Assembly (NCBI GenBank): GCA_012841225.1
Contig: DUVD01000054.1
Span: 1 to 10,665, forward strand
From: Fibrobacter sp.
GTDB lineage: Bacteria; Fibrobacterota; Fibrobacteria; Fibrobacterales; Fibrobacteraceae
Reading direction: 5' to 3'
DNA length: 10,665 nucleotides
The notes under the pieces are model-generated. The model was not told where the DNA came from. It did no database searches and was given only the letters and a program-made list of their open reading frames with translations. A program made the position numbers and the translations under genes. Below, one piece after another: positions 1 through 6,891 of this stretch (position 1 is the stretch's first letter; every line of letters starts with the position of its first letter).

Positions 1-537
1 AAAAGGGACATGGATGATGTGTACACACTAGACGAAATGACCAAGTACCTCAACCCACGTGGAATCCCCTTTTTCCCAGCGACGGCGCATAACGGTAAGG
101 GCGTCGTGACCACGCTAAAAACGATTGCGATGCTTGTGATAGAAAAGTTTAATGTCAAACAAGGCTTTTTGCGTAAAGCGGCGGAAAGTGTTAACAATAC
201 TGGTGTTCACGATTTGACGATTAGTAAAGACGGCGTCTCCCTGGATAAGACCAAAGCAGATTCTTCTGCCAGTCCCCCCGATTTAAAGAACGTTGGAGGC
301 AGCAATTCTCCTTTTAAGATGCCTTCATTTGCAGCTAAAACACCAACAGCGGAATCGGCACGCCCAGGGAATGCCGGCTTGTTTCAAAAGAGTACTTTAG
401 CCTCACCCTTTGGTCGCCCAAAAGTAGGAGCTCCTCCTCCGCAAAGAATGCCGACATTTGGACGCGATACCCCTAAGCCCAGTCAAGATGTTTCTGAAGA
501 TGATATTGAATTGAGGCCTTACGTCCCTAAAAAATAA
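1..537 (+). CDS. mglA: MglA-like small Ras-family GTPase, 3' part, with long disordered tail
   Basis: The gene enters from the left edge in frame 1, and 178 codons are visible. The first visible residues, KRD, are the end of the G4 guanine-specificity motif (N/T-KxD), and PATAHNGKG at visible residues 26-34 matches the G5 region of MglA. A final helix runs to about residue 51. MglA is the cytoplasmic GTPase that sets the leading pole in gliding and twitching bacteria and is controlled by its GAP, MglB, whose gene follows 33 bp downstream. The odd part is the C-terminus. Where canonical MglA stops soon after this helix, about 127 more residues follow, rich in Pro, Ser, Thr, Ala and Lys with no predicted fold and a charged end (SEDDIELRPYVPKK). 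The switch regions and P-loop lie outside the window, so catalytic competence cannot be judged. The mglA name rests on the G4/G5 match plus the mglB neighbour. Confidence 0.82.
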   Translation, partial: KRDMDDVYTLDEMTKYLNPRGIPFFPATAHNGKGVVTTLKTIAMLVIEKFNVKQGFLRKAAESVNNTGVHDLTISKDGVSLDKTKADSSASPPDLKNVGGSNSPFKMPSFAAKTPTAESARPGNAGLFQKSTLASPFGRPKVGAPPPQRMPTFGRDTPKPSQDVSEDDIELRPYVPKK

Positions 538-570
538 TAGGACGATTTACGAACAAGAGCGAGGTTTTTT

Positions 571-987
571 ATGAGTGATTTTACCGTATATGCAGAAGAT
601 GCAGAAAAAGTAAGACGCCTGATGGTTGCTTATCAAAGTAGCGTTAAGGCCGATTACATTGTTCTTTGCCACCGCGATGGTTCCATTATCGCAGAAGTGG
701 GTGCTATTGGTTTTGATGCCACTCCTCTCGCTGTTTTAAGCATTGCCTCATTTGATTCAGCAAAACAAATAGGAATGATGCTTGGAGGCGAAAACTTCCA
801 ATCTGTTTCTTACGGCGGAGAAAATCGTTCGATTTACATTTCTCCCGTAAGTGATTCTCTGCTTTTAGTTCAAATTTTTCCAGGCACAAAACTGCCTAAT
901 CGAATAGAAGATTTTAATCGTCTACTAGTGGAAAAATTAGTGGATGCAGTTCCCGCATTTACTCAAAACACAAGTAAATTAATTTAA
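571..987 (+). CDS. mglB: MglB-like Roadblock/LC7 domain protein (GTPase-activating partner of MglA)
   Basis: This is a 138-residue protein, about the usual size of a single-domain Roadblock/LC7 protein. The pattern is typical: an N-terminal helix (DAEKVRRLMVAYQ), a strand with a small-residue turn (YIVLCHRDGSIIAEVG), a middle helix around residues 50-70 (TPLAVLSIASFDSAKQIG), paired strands (SVSYGGENRSIYISPV, then DSLLLVQIFP) and a C-terminal helix (RIEDFNRLLVEKLVDAV). In established MglAB pairs the MglB dimer binds MglA, stimulates GTP hydrolysis and excludes it from the lagging pole. The ATG at 571 is preceded by GAGG (561-564) at a good distance, so the start is secure. It lies 33 bp after the GTPase gene and 11 bp before the next gene, consistent with one transcript. 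It could in principle act as a general Roadblock scaffold, but adjacency to the MglA-like gene makes the MglB role likely. Confidence 0.85.
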   Translation: MSDFTVYAEDAEKVRRLMVAYQSSVKADYIVLCHRDGSIIAEVGAIGFDATPLAVLSIASFDSAKQIGMMLGGENFQSVSYGGENRSIYISPVSDSLLLVQIFPGTKLPNRIEDFNRLLVEKLVDAVPAFTQNTSKLI

Positions 988-988
988 T

Positions 989-993
989 AGAGG
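989..993 (+). promoter_or_regulatory. Ribosome binding site deciding the start of the DUF2914-like gene
   Basis: AGAGG lies immediately after the mglB stop. It overlaps the in-frame GTG at 993 but stands 5 bases before the next in-frame GTG at 999, which favours 999 as the real start. Confidence 0.5.
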
Positions 994-998
994 TGCCT

Positions 999-1472
999 GT
1001 GGGAGGAATTCCGCCACTTCGTTATATAAGAAAAACAGCGCTCATTATTACAGTGGTGTTTCTTTCTTTTTTTATTCACAGGACCTATGTGAATTTTGAG
1101 TCCGATTCTCCAGAAATAATTGTTGATGCTCTTCCTTTGTTATCCCCAGAGCAAAGTGTCGTTTGTCGAAACGTTGTCAGTGGAGTTCCTTTGGGAGTGG
1201 ATTCTGTATTTAAAGAAAAAACACGTTTGTATTTTTATTCTCACTTGTCTAGCAATGACTCGATTGCTCTTTTGGATACGCTTCCTTTTAAGCAAATTTG
1301 GTATTTAGGAATCGATACGATGTTTATTGAACTATGCCAAACCAATGCTAAGATTTGCATAAGCTCGATTGCCCCTCATTTACTTCGTCCTGGCGAATGG
1401 AGTGTCGATCTCGTTCAGGGGCGGCGCCTTTGGACAACGAGGCAGTTTTTGGTAGAACCTAAAGGGCTTTGA
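999..1472 (+). CDS. Membrane-anchored periplasmic protein, DUF2914-like
   Basis: About 157 residues from the GTG at 999; the in-frame GTG at 993 is possible but its ribosome site would overlap it. A basic stretch (RYIRK) precedes one hydrophobic segment (about residues 12-27, ALIITVVFLSFF), so this looks like a single-pass anchor with the remainder in the periplasm. The rest resembles my recollection of DUF2914: an opening strand (CRNVVSGVP), a YFYSHL strand, a central IWYLG (family members have a W-x-Y/H pattern), and a closing GEWSVDLVQGRRLWTTRQFLV. I infer a small beta-sandwich domain. DUF2914 has no established biochemical role that I can name. Three cysteines sit in the periplasmic part (VVCRNV, ELCQ, KICI). 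It is tightly placed between mglB and the outer-membrane barrel gene, which suggests an envelope role linked to that barrel. The family call is from memory and moderately sure. Confidence 0.65.
   Translation: MGGIPPLRYIRKTALIITVVFLSFFIHRTYVNFESDSPEIIVDALPLLSPEQSVVCRNVVSGVPLGVDSVFKEKTRLYFYSHLSSNDSIALLDTLPFKQIWYLGIDTMFIELCQTNAKICISSIAPHLLRPGEWSVDLVQGRRLWTTRQFLVEPKGL
1461..1466 (+). promoter_or_regulatory. Ribosome binding site deciding a TTG start
   Basis: AAAGGG stands 8 bases before the TTG at 1475 but only 2 bases before the in-frame TTG at 1469. TTG 1475 gives a standard signal-peptide opening (MKTPIG), so it is the better start. Confidence 0.5.
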
Positions 1473-1474
1473 TT

Positions 1475-4339
1475 TTGAAGACCCCTATAGGCTTAAGCTT
1501 TTTTTTTAGTCTTTTAGTTGGGCTAAATACAGTTGCTTGGGCTTTGAATGTGGATTCCTTACCCGTATGGAATGAGTCTCAAAGTAAAAACAAGAACGAC
1601 GCCCTATTGCCCATAAAAAAAGATTCCTTAAAATTAGCCACTCGGGGCTCTAAGACAATACAAGTAGTTGTAGGTGATGGGGGAACCCAGGTCGATCAAG
1701 AATTGCGCTTGTCTATCCAAGGTGAAATAGCCCCTGCCGTTTATATCGACGCCCTGCTTTCAGATGTAGGGCGCAGTCCAGGAGACCAAAACACGGCAAC
1801 CCTTCAAGAAGTGGACCAAATTTATTTTAGAGTCGAGTCTCCCCATGTTTCCTTGCACTTAGGTGATTTTTCTTGGAAGCAAGAGTCCTTTGGTTTGCTC
1901 GGTTTAGAACGTTCTTCTCTTGGTCTTGGTTTAGGATTTCGCTTTAAAAACATGGAAACTCGTGGTGCGTACGGCACCGATGAAATCAACCGAGAAACTC
2001 ATGTGTTCAAAGGAGTTGATGGGCAGCGTCGCGGTTACCTGGTGAGTGAGAATGGTGTTTATCAAACGATTGTGCCTGGATCGGAGAATGTTTGGATTAA
2101 TGGCACTGCATTAGTTCGAGAACGAGATTACCAATTGAACTACGCTGGTGGCGTTTTGGATTTTATTGGCGACTGGATTCCTGGAGCCCAAGATGAGATT
2201 CAAGTAGAATACGATTCTTATGCAGCGCAATCGATTTCTGTGTTGCAGGCATTTGAAGGCCGCTATCGCACTAAAAACATTTGGCTTGATGTTGGTGGGT
2301 TTCGGCTCGCTAGTGATGTAGATCGGTTAAAGCGAGGTGCATGGAGTGCAACGGATTATGAAACTTTAAAAAACGATTTAGGCGGCAGCGTTTTATGGAG
2401 TGATTCTCTTGGCAATTTAACGCGTCCAGAGCAAACGGATAGAATGAGCGCTAGACTAAGGGCTCAAATGGGTAACCGATGGTTTTTAGATGCCGAAATC
2501 GCGTACCAAGAAAAAGATACCAACACCGTTTCTAGTGCAGTAAATGGACCCTTAGGCAGGGCTTCTCGGTGGTTTTTATCCTCGGATACGTCGGCTCAGC
2601 TGCTACACTTTCCTTTGGCATTTTCGCTATACGGCAATTATTTGGAAGAAGGCTTTTTGAATTCGCTTTTTCAAGGCACGGATCGCGATTGGAATTCGTA
2701 TCAATTAAATGAAGACTGGGATTTAGACAGCACATTGTTAAAGGGTTCGCTCCGTCATGATCATTTGTTTACTCAGTGGCGCTTGCCTTGGCATTTGTTT
2801 TCGGGAGTGGAAATGGGTTACAGGCAGAGTGCCGACAACTTGTTGTGGAATTCTTCTCGAGGACGATTTTTTTTAGAGCATCGTCAAAAAAAAGCAAAAG
2901 CTGGTTTGGCTTTTATACGTGTGGCTTCTAATCAACTTTTGGAAACGGAGCGTTATGAAGGGCTTTTAGAAGCAAAGTTTTTAGAAGGCCCGTTTAGGCC
3001 TTTTGGCTTAGGTGGTTATAGCTTTTGGACTAAGGACTCTTTAGGGCACTTATTTTACTCTGATCGACTAAAGACTGGGGCAGGTTTTGAAGCGGGGAAC
3101 TCGGCATGGAAGCTTTCGGAAGACCTTTTAACTCAGCAATCTAGGCGAGGTTTATCCAAAGAAAACCTCCAAGATTCATTGCGCTTATGGCAATGGACTC
3201 AAAAACTGGGAATAGAAAAAAAAACATGGAGCTTGTCTCATTTATTGCGTTATAAAAACTCGTGGCTGGATTCTTTAGGTAGCACCGATTCGTGGCTCGG
3301 AGAAGCCTCATTTAAATCCAATCAAGAAAACTCAGGGTGGGGCATTTCCTCGAAATACGAGCTTGGTTTGACAAACGAGCAAGCCTACCTTCCTATTTAT
3401 AAAGCAGTAGCACCAGGCACAGGGGATGTTTTTTACGATAGCCTGACCGGTGAGTTTATAGAGGGCGTGGACAATGGTAGTTTTATGTATGATGGTATGG
3501 GTCGCCACGACTCATTAGGGGCAGTAAGGACGTCTACGGCAGCGATCGAGAGTAAGTTAGATTGGTCGCCCGCAAAGATGTTTGCAATCCAACACGGGTT
3601 TTTGCGAGATGTCTCATTTTCTGTAGAAGGGCGTTTTGAAGGTCGCGACACTACCGGAAGCACGATTTATACGCCGCCTTTTAGAAAAAAAACACTGCAA
3701 TCACTTACCAGCGGATTAGTTCATTATGAAGGTTCTTTATTGTGGAGTCTTCCTTCGGGTAAAGCTTCTGTGACCTACACGCTAGGCCTAGAAGAAGAAA
3801 AGAAGAGTTTCTTTTTTACTTATTTTCAAAACCGTCATTGGCACACTGGAGATTTGTTTTTCACGACAAATGAACGCGATTACTTTTCTTTGTCTGTTCG
3901 AAAAGAAGATGTCGATTTAGAATCAATACAGCAAATGAGATGGGGTTTATGGGATTTTAAAGCCTCGTGGAAGCGTCGCTGGGTTTCTCATCTTTCTTTG
4001 GAACCAGCAGGCTTTTTTCGTTATGGAAGTGGCGCTGATGAAGTGAGCGATTTAGATTTGTACTTAAAACAAGGGAGTTTAAAAGTCTCTTGGGATCAGC
4101 TGAAAACGGCTAGCGCCTTTGCGCTTTTTAGCGCGACACACGTTTCTACAAAAGGGGAGTCGCTACCTTATCAAATGAACTCTGGTTTCGGTAAAGGGCT
4201 AACTTACCGTTTTGAGACCAATGCCAGTGTGGATATCAATGATTTTGTATCTTTTTCATTGCGTTATGTCCTTCGTTTTGGCAATGCAGAAGAGAAGTTG
4301 TTTCAAAAATGGACTACCGAAGCTAAGGCGTATTTTTAA
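1475..4339 (+). CDS. Large outer-membrane beta-barrel protein with SprA-like repeat motif, function unknown
   Basis: About 954 residues from TTG 1475. Residues 1-23 form a signal peptide (K near the N-terminus, hydrophobic core, cleavage after TVAWA). Residues ~58-250 hold a conserved-looking module: GSKTIQVVVGD, a strand-rich stretch with LQEVDQIYFRVE, the turn LHLGDFSW (about 128-135), then GSENVWINGTALVRERDYQL (about 202-221) followed by NYAGGVLDFIG and IQVEYDSY. This GSE-V-x-NG...DY-x-x-x-YxxG...V-EY pattern recalls large Bacteroidota/Chlorobi-type outer-membrane proteins and a motif repeated in SprA, the type IX secretion translocon. The remaining ~700 residues alternate polar and hydrophobic positions with many Trp, Tyr and Phe, as in a large barrel, and the protein ends KAYF with the terminal Phe expected of a BAM signal. 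No TonB-dependent plug is apparent. Its stop overlaps the next start by one base (TAATG), implying translational coupling to the Omp85 gene. The substrate or transport function cannot be read from the sequence. Confidence 0.75.
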   Translation: MKTPIGLSFFFSLLVGLNTVAWALNVDSLPVWNESQSKNKNDALLPIKKDSLKLATRGSKTIQVVVGDGGTQVDQELRLSIQGEIAPAVYIDALLSDVGRSPGDQNTATLQEVDQIYFRVESPHVSLHLGDFSWKQESFGLLGLERSSLGLGLGFRFKNMETRGAYGTDEINRETHVFKGVDGQRRGYLVSENGVYQTIVPGSENVWINGTALVRERDYQLNYAGGVLDFIGDWIPGAQDEIQVEYDSYAAQSISVLQAFEGRYRTKNIWLDVGGFRLASDVDRLKRGAWSATDYETLKNDLGGSVLWSDSLGNLTRPEQTDRMSARLRAQMGNRWFLDAEIAYQEKDTNTVSSAVNGPLGRASRWFLSSDTSAQLLHFPLAFSLYGNYLEEGFLNSLFQGTDRDWNSYQLNEDWDLDSTLLKGSLRHDHLFTQWRLPWHLFSGVEMGYRQSADNLLWNSSRGRFFLEHRQKKAKAGLAFIRVASNQLLETERYEGLLEAKFLEGPFRPFGLGGYSFWTKDSLGHLFYSDRLKTGAGFEAGNSAWKLSEDLLTQQSRRGLSKENLQDSLRLWQWTQKLGIEKKTWSLSHLLRYKNSWLDSLGSTDSWLGEASFKSNQENSGWGISSKYELGLTNEQAYLPIYKAVAPGTGDVFYDSLTGEFIEGVDNGSFMYDGMGRHDSLGAVRTSTAAIESKLDWSPAKMFAIQHGFLRDVSFSVEGRFEGRDTTGSTIYTPPFRKKTLQSLTSGLVHYEGSLLWSLPSGKASVTYTLGLEEEKKSFFFTYFQNRHWHTGDLFFTTNERDYFSLSVRKEDVDLESIQQMRWGLWDFKASWKRRWVSHLSLEPAGFFRYGSGADEVSDLDLYLKQGSLKVSWDQLKTASAFALFSATHVSTKGESLPYQMNSGFGKGLTYRFETNASVDINDFVSFSLRYVLRFGNAEEKLFQKWTTEAKAYF

Positions 4340-5694
4340 TGTTTTTTGTGCTAGTATTATTATTTGGATTATTTCAAGCCTCGGCTTCTTGTGTTATCAA
4401 AGAAGTTTCATTGGAGGGTTTATGGCAAGAAGATCATCAGCATCTTTATGCTTCTCTTGTGGAAAAGCCTTGTTCTATTCTTGCGAGCATTAATCAAGAA
4501 GTGTTGAAATGGCACGAAGACCACGGCTTTCCAGCGGCTCAAATCCAAGTGGATTCAAGCCTAGTGGGACTTACTCGAGTCATTTTAGACCGAGGCACAG
4601 CATGGGTCTGGGCTTCCCCCGAAAACAAAAGTCAGAGTAAAACTAAAAAAGACTTATGGCCCAAGCTTTCAGGCATAAAAGAAGGTGCTCCGTTTTCTTT
4701 AAGTCACTTAGGCAAAGCCGAGACTCAGTTGTTGCGGTTAGGGTATTATGAAAAAGAAGCTCCAACTCAACTTTTTCGACAGGCTCGTCGCCATCGCTTA
4801 GTTCCCGTTTTTTTTATGAAAGACAGAGCGATTAACCACGCCGAGGCTTTTTTCAGTTATTCCAGTGTCGATAAAGAGTATAGTGGTTCTTTAGAAATAG
4901 CTCTTTTAAATATAATGGGAACAGCCCGGGACCTTTACATTGAAGGTGAAACAGGAGAGTGGGGGAGAAGTCTTTCTATAAAGTATAAAGAGCCCTGGAT
5001 TTTTTCTACCGAGTGGAGCGGCCTGTTACGCGGTGCTATCGAAGAGGATTCATTGAGCAAAGATGCTCTTTTAGAAATAGGCCTTTCTAGAATGATTTTT
5101 TGGGATATCGATTTTGCCTTTTTTGGCGGTATTGGCGATGACGAGTGGACAACTGCGCTTGAGCTAAGGTATTTAAAGTTAGACCGGTTTATATTGCCTC
5201 GATCTGGGATTTCGATGGACGGCGGCATGAAAATACTACAAAAAAGAGACTCCGTTCAAAATGCAACCATGGCTTTGCAGGCCGAAGGGTATTACCTGTT
5301 GCCATTTTTTGGTAACGGCGTTTTACGTTTTTCTATAAGTTCAGGGGCTTTGTTACCGGTGAAACGAGATTTTGCAATTGAGAACTTATTTGAACTTGGC
5401 GGCGTCGAAAGCTTTAAGGGTTATCGCAAGGGTTTTTTTAGAAGTCGCGCTTATGGTTGGAGTGAATGCCTGTTTGAGTGGCAAACGGTATCAGAAACCG
5501 CTTTTCAAATTTTTTATCAGCCCGGAATTTATAAGGCAAGATCTCCTGAACATGGCTGGAAGGATGTTTATAGTTACGGTTTAGGTCTTTCACAATACCG
5601 CGACCGGTGGAATATTTCTATTTATTATGCCTTGCATTCTGCGGCTCCCTTTTTGGAAGGACTTTTGCATTTGAATGTCAAAACGGTATTTTAA
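4339..5694 (+). CDS. Omp85-superfamily outer-membrane protein (BamA/TamA-like) with two POTRA-like domains
   Basis: A 451-residue protein. Residues 1-17 are a signal peptide (hydrophobic core, ASAS). Residues ~18-90 resemble a first POTRA domain (IKEVSLEGL ... HGFPAAQIQVD). Residues ~105-165 fit a second, with the characteristic SGIKEGAPFSLSHLGKAE followed by LLRLGYYE. The barrel fills the rest and carries the Omp85 loop-6 signature at 351-365 (FELGGVESFKGYRKG), where the usual R-G-F/Y appears as K-G-Y, followed by an outward strand with Glu (CLFEW). It ends KTVF with the BAM-type terminal Phe. Omp85 proteins insert or translocate proteins across the outer membrane. BamA usually has five POTRAs and TamA three, so this short version is more likely an accessory or dedicated member than the essential BamA. 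Overlap with the preceding large barrel gene suggests the two work together. The start ATG has AAGG 10 bases upstream. Confidence 0.8.
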   Translation: MFFVLVLLFGLFQASASCVIKEVSLEGLWQEDHQHLYASLVEKPCSILASINQEVLKWHEDHGFPAAQIQVDSSLVGLTRVILDRGTAWVWASPENKSQSKTKKDLWPKLSGIKEGAPFSLSHLGKAETQLLRLGYYEKEAPTQLFRQARRHRLVPVFFMKDRAINHAEAFFSYSSVDKEYSGSLEIALLNIMGTARDLYIEGETGEWGRSLSIKYKEPWIFSTEWSGLLRGAIEEDSLSKDALLEIGLSRMIFWDIDFAFFGGIGDDEWTTALELRYLKLDRFILPRSGISMDGGMKILQKRDSVQNATMALQAEGYYLLPFFGNGVLRFSISSGALLPVKRDFAIENLFELGGVESFKGYRKGFFRSRAYGWSECLFEWQTVSETAFQIFYQPGIYKARSPEHGWKDVYSYGLGLSQYRDRWNISIYYALHSAAPFLEGLLHLNVKTVF

Positions 5695-5822
5695 ATAGAT
5701 ACAAATAAATCTTGCTTATTTTACCGGCAGTTTTTTTGCTATTCTTTTTAGAGAGTAAATTGTTTGTGATTATTAGCATTATAGCAAATCATTATCTTCT
5801 TAAACACTAGTGTATTACTTAC

Positions 5823-5850
5823 GAATATTATTTGGAATATTCAATTTTTT
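5823..5850 (+). terminator. Candidate intrinsic terminator of the MglAB/outer-membrane operon
   Basis: GAATATT (5823-5829) and AATATTC (5836-5842) form a perfect 7-bp stem with a 6-base loop, followed after two bases by six Ts (5845-5850). The stem is almost all A/T, so it is a weak example. The T-run is itself half of a 14-bp palindrome (T6-AT-A6, 5845-5858), which gives a T-run on the minus strand too and could help end the convergent epmB transcript, although I see no clear minus-strand stem before it. The remainder of the 207-bp spacer between the convergent genes shows no gene. Confidence 0.4.
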
Positions 5851-5901
5851 ATAAAAAAACGAACGTGACCGCATCCAGAATGGTAATAGTGCTATCTAGA
5901 T

Positions 5902-6852
5902 CTAGCATAAAGGTGTTTTACTTTTTTCATTGGCGATTTCTCGAACTAATTTAGGGACTAAATAGCCTGGCAATTCTGTTCGGGTGTTTTCAAGCAAACA
6001 AATGGCTTTGCTGTCAGAGACTTCAAAATGGGAAGTCCCTTTTGCCTTATCTAATTGATGCAAATAATAAGGAAGCACACCTTGAGAGAATAATTTGTGT
6101 GAGAGATCGGAAAGAGCTTCGACCGTGTCATTGACCCCTCGTAGTAGAACGGATTGATTTAGTAAAATGAACCCCGATTCGCGAAGGGTATTAAAAATAG
6201 TTTTCGATTCTTCATCGAGTTCTTGTGCGTGATTAACATGACTCACAAGCACCGCGTTTTTTTGAGCGGGAATGCATTTCAAAATAGATAGAAGCTGCTC
6301 TAGCCTTTTTGGTTCTGTCACCGGTAAACGGGAGTGGAAGCGAATAGTCTTTATGCTTTTATGCCGTAAAGCGCTTTCAGTGAGTGCCTCAAAAAAAGAA
6401 GGTGACGTGAAAAAGGGGTCGCCACCAGAAAAAATAATTTCACTCACATCTGGATGAGAAGCGAGCCATTTATCTAACCTGCTTGGAAGCGAAGTTGTAG
6501 GTTCATATTTAAAGTTTTTTCTAAAGCAAAATCGACAATGAATGCTGCATGCGCTTGTCGAAATGACTAGGGCTCTTCCATTATATTTTTGCAAAATGCC
6601 TGGCTCTTGAGTTGCATTTTGGTCGCCTACAGGGTCTTTAGTAAAGCCCTCTTTCTCTATGTTTTCGTCTTCAAGTGGAAGGACTTGCAAGAGCAAAGGG
6701 TCTAAAGGATTGCCCTTTTCTATTTTTTTTGCGTAATGAAAAGGGACCTGAATCGGAAATGAGGAGCTAAAACAGTCGTTTTTTGCTAAAGGAAGCTCTA
6801 AAAAAGCCAAAAAGTCATTAATTTTTTTAAAGTAAAATGCGTTATTATCCAT
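5902..6852 (-). CDS. epmB: EF-P beta-lysylation radical-SAM aminomutase EpmB
   Basis: A 316-residue member of the lysine 2,3-aminomutase family. The radical-SAM cluster motif CxxxCxxC is present as CSIHCRFC (Cys102, 106, 109). It is followed by FSGGDP (141-146, SAM binding), the HSRLPV segment (173-178), HVNHAQEL, QSVLLRGVND and LPYYLHQLDKAKGTSHFEV, all characteristic of the family. The C-terminal GYLVPKLVREIANEKSKTPL matches the end of E. coli EpmB rather than the longer catabolic lysine aminomutases, which are well over 400 residues. EpmB converts (S)-alpha-lysine to (R)-beta-lysine, which EpmA then ligates to Lys34 of EF-P. The efp gene is the divergent neighbour, 39 bp away, which supports the specific call. 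No epmA is seen in the window. The ATG at 6852 lacks a clear ribosome site, and no better in-frame start is apparent. Confidence 0.92.
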   Translation of the reverse strand: MDNNAFYFKKINDFLAFLELPLAKNDCFSSSFPIQVPFHYAKKIEKGNPLDPLLLQVLPLEDENIEKEGFTKDPVGDQNATQEPGILQKYNGRALVISTSACSIHCRFCFRKNFKYEPTTSLPSRLDKWLASHPDVSEIIFSGGDPFFTSPSFFEALTESALRHKSIKTIRFHSRLPVTEPKRLEQLLSILKCIPAQKNAVLVSHVNHAQELDEESKTIFNTLRESGFILLNQSVLLRGVNDTVEALSDLSHKLFSQGVLPYYLHQLDKAKGTSHFEVSDSKAICLLENTRTELPGYLVPKLVREIANEKSKTPLC

Positions 6853-6858
6853 AAGGTG

Positions 6859-6880
6859 TTAAATTTAGACATAAATTTAA
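6859..6880. repeat. Perfect 9-bp inverted repeat between epmB and efp
   Basis: TTAAATTTA (6859-6867) and TAAATTTAA (6872-6880) are exact inverted copies separated by GACA. The repeat fills most of the 39-bp gap between the divergent start codons and ends directly against the efp ribosome binding site (6881-6886). It could be a shared operator or an mRNA hairpin in the efp leader. The arms are entirely A/T, so chance symmetry in AT-rich DNA is a real alternative. Confidence 0.45.
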
Positions 6881-6886
6881 GAGAGG
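6881..6886 (+). promoter_or_regulatory. Ribosome binding site fixing the efp start
   Basis: GAGAGG stands 5 bases before ATG 6892. An in-frame GTG at 6856 would add 12 residues absent from EF-P proteins, so 6892 is the start. The layout GAGG-T(5-6)-ATG is nearly the same as at mglB (561-571). Confidence 0.7.
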
Positions 6887-6891
6887 TTTTT

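Noticed and set aside
3433..3663. Minus-strand open frames inside the large barrel and Omp85 genes (also near 2532-2735 and 4935-5228)
   Set aside because: They lie wholly within well-supported plus-strand genes and have no ribosome sites or domain features; they are antisense shadows.
4372..4392. Lipoprotein signal on the Omp85-type protein (Cys18 after ASAS)
   Set aside because: The residue at -3 from the cysteine is Ser, not the Leu/Val/Ile-like residue of a lipobox, and a beta-barrel Omp85 is not expected to be lipidated. An ordinary signal peptidase I site fits better.
5896..5905. CTAGATCTAG palindrome at the 3' end of epmB
   Set aside because: Only 10 bp, overlaps the stop codon and has no T-run next to it; likely chance.
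6856..6891. N-terminal extension of EF-P from an in-frame GTG
   Set aside because: Family members begin at the ATG at 6892, which has a GAGAGG site; the extension would be translated through the inverted repeat.
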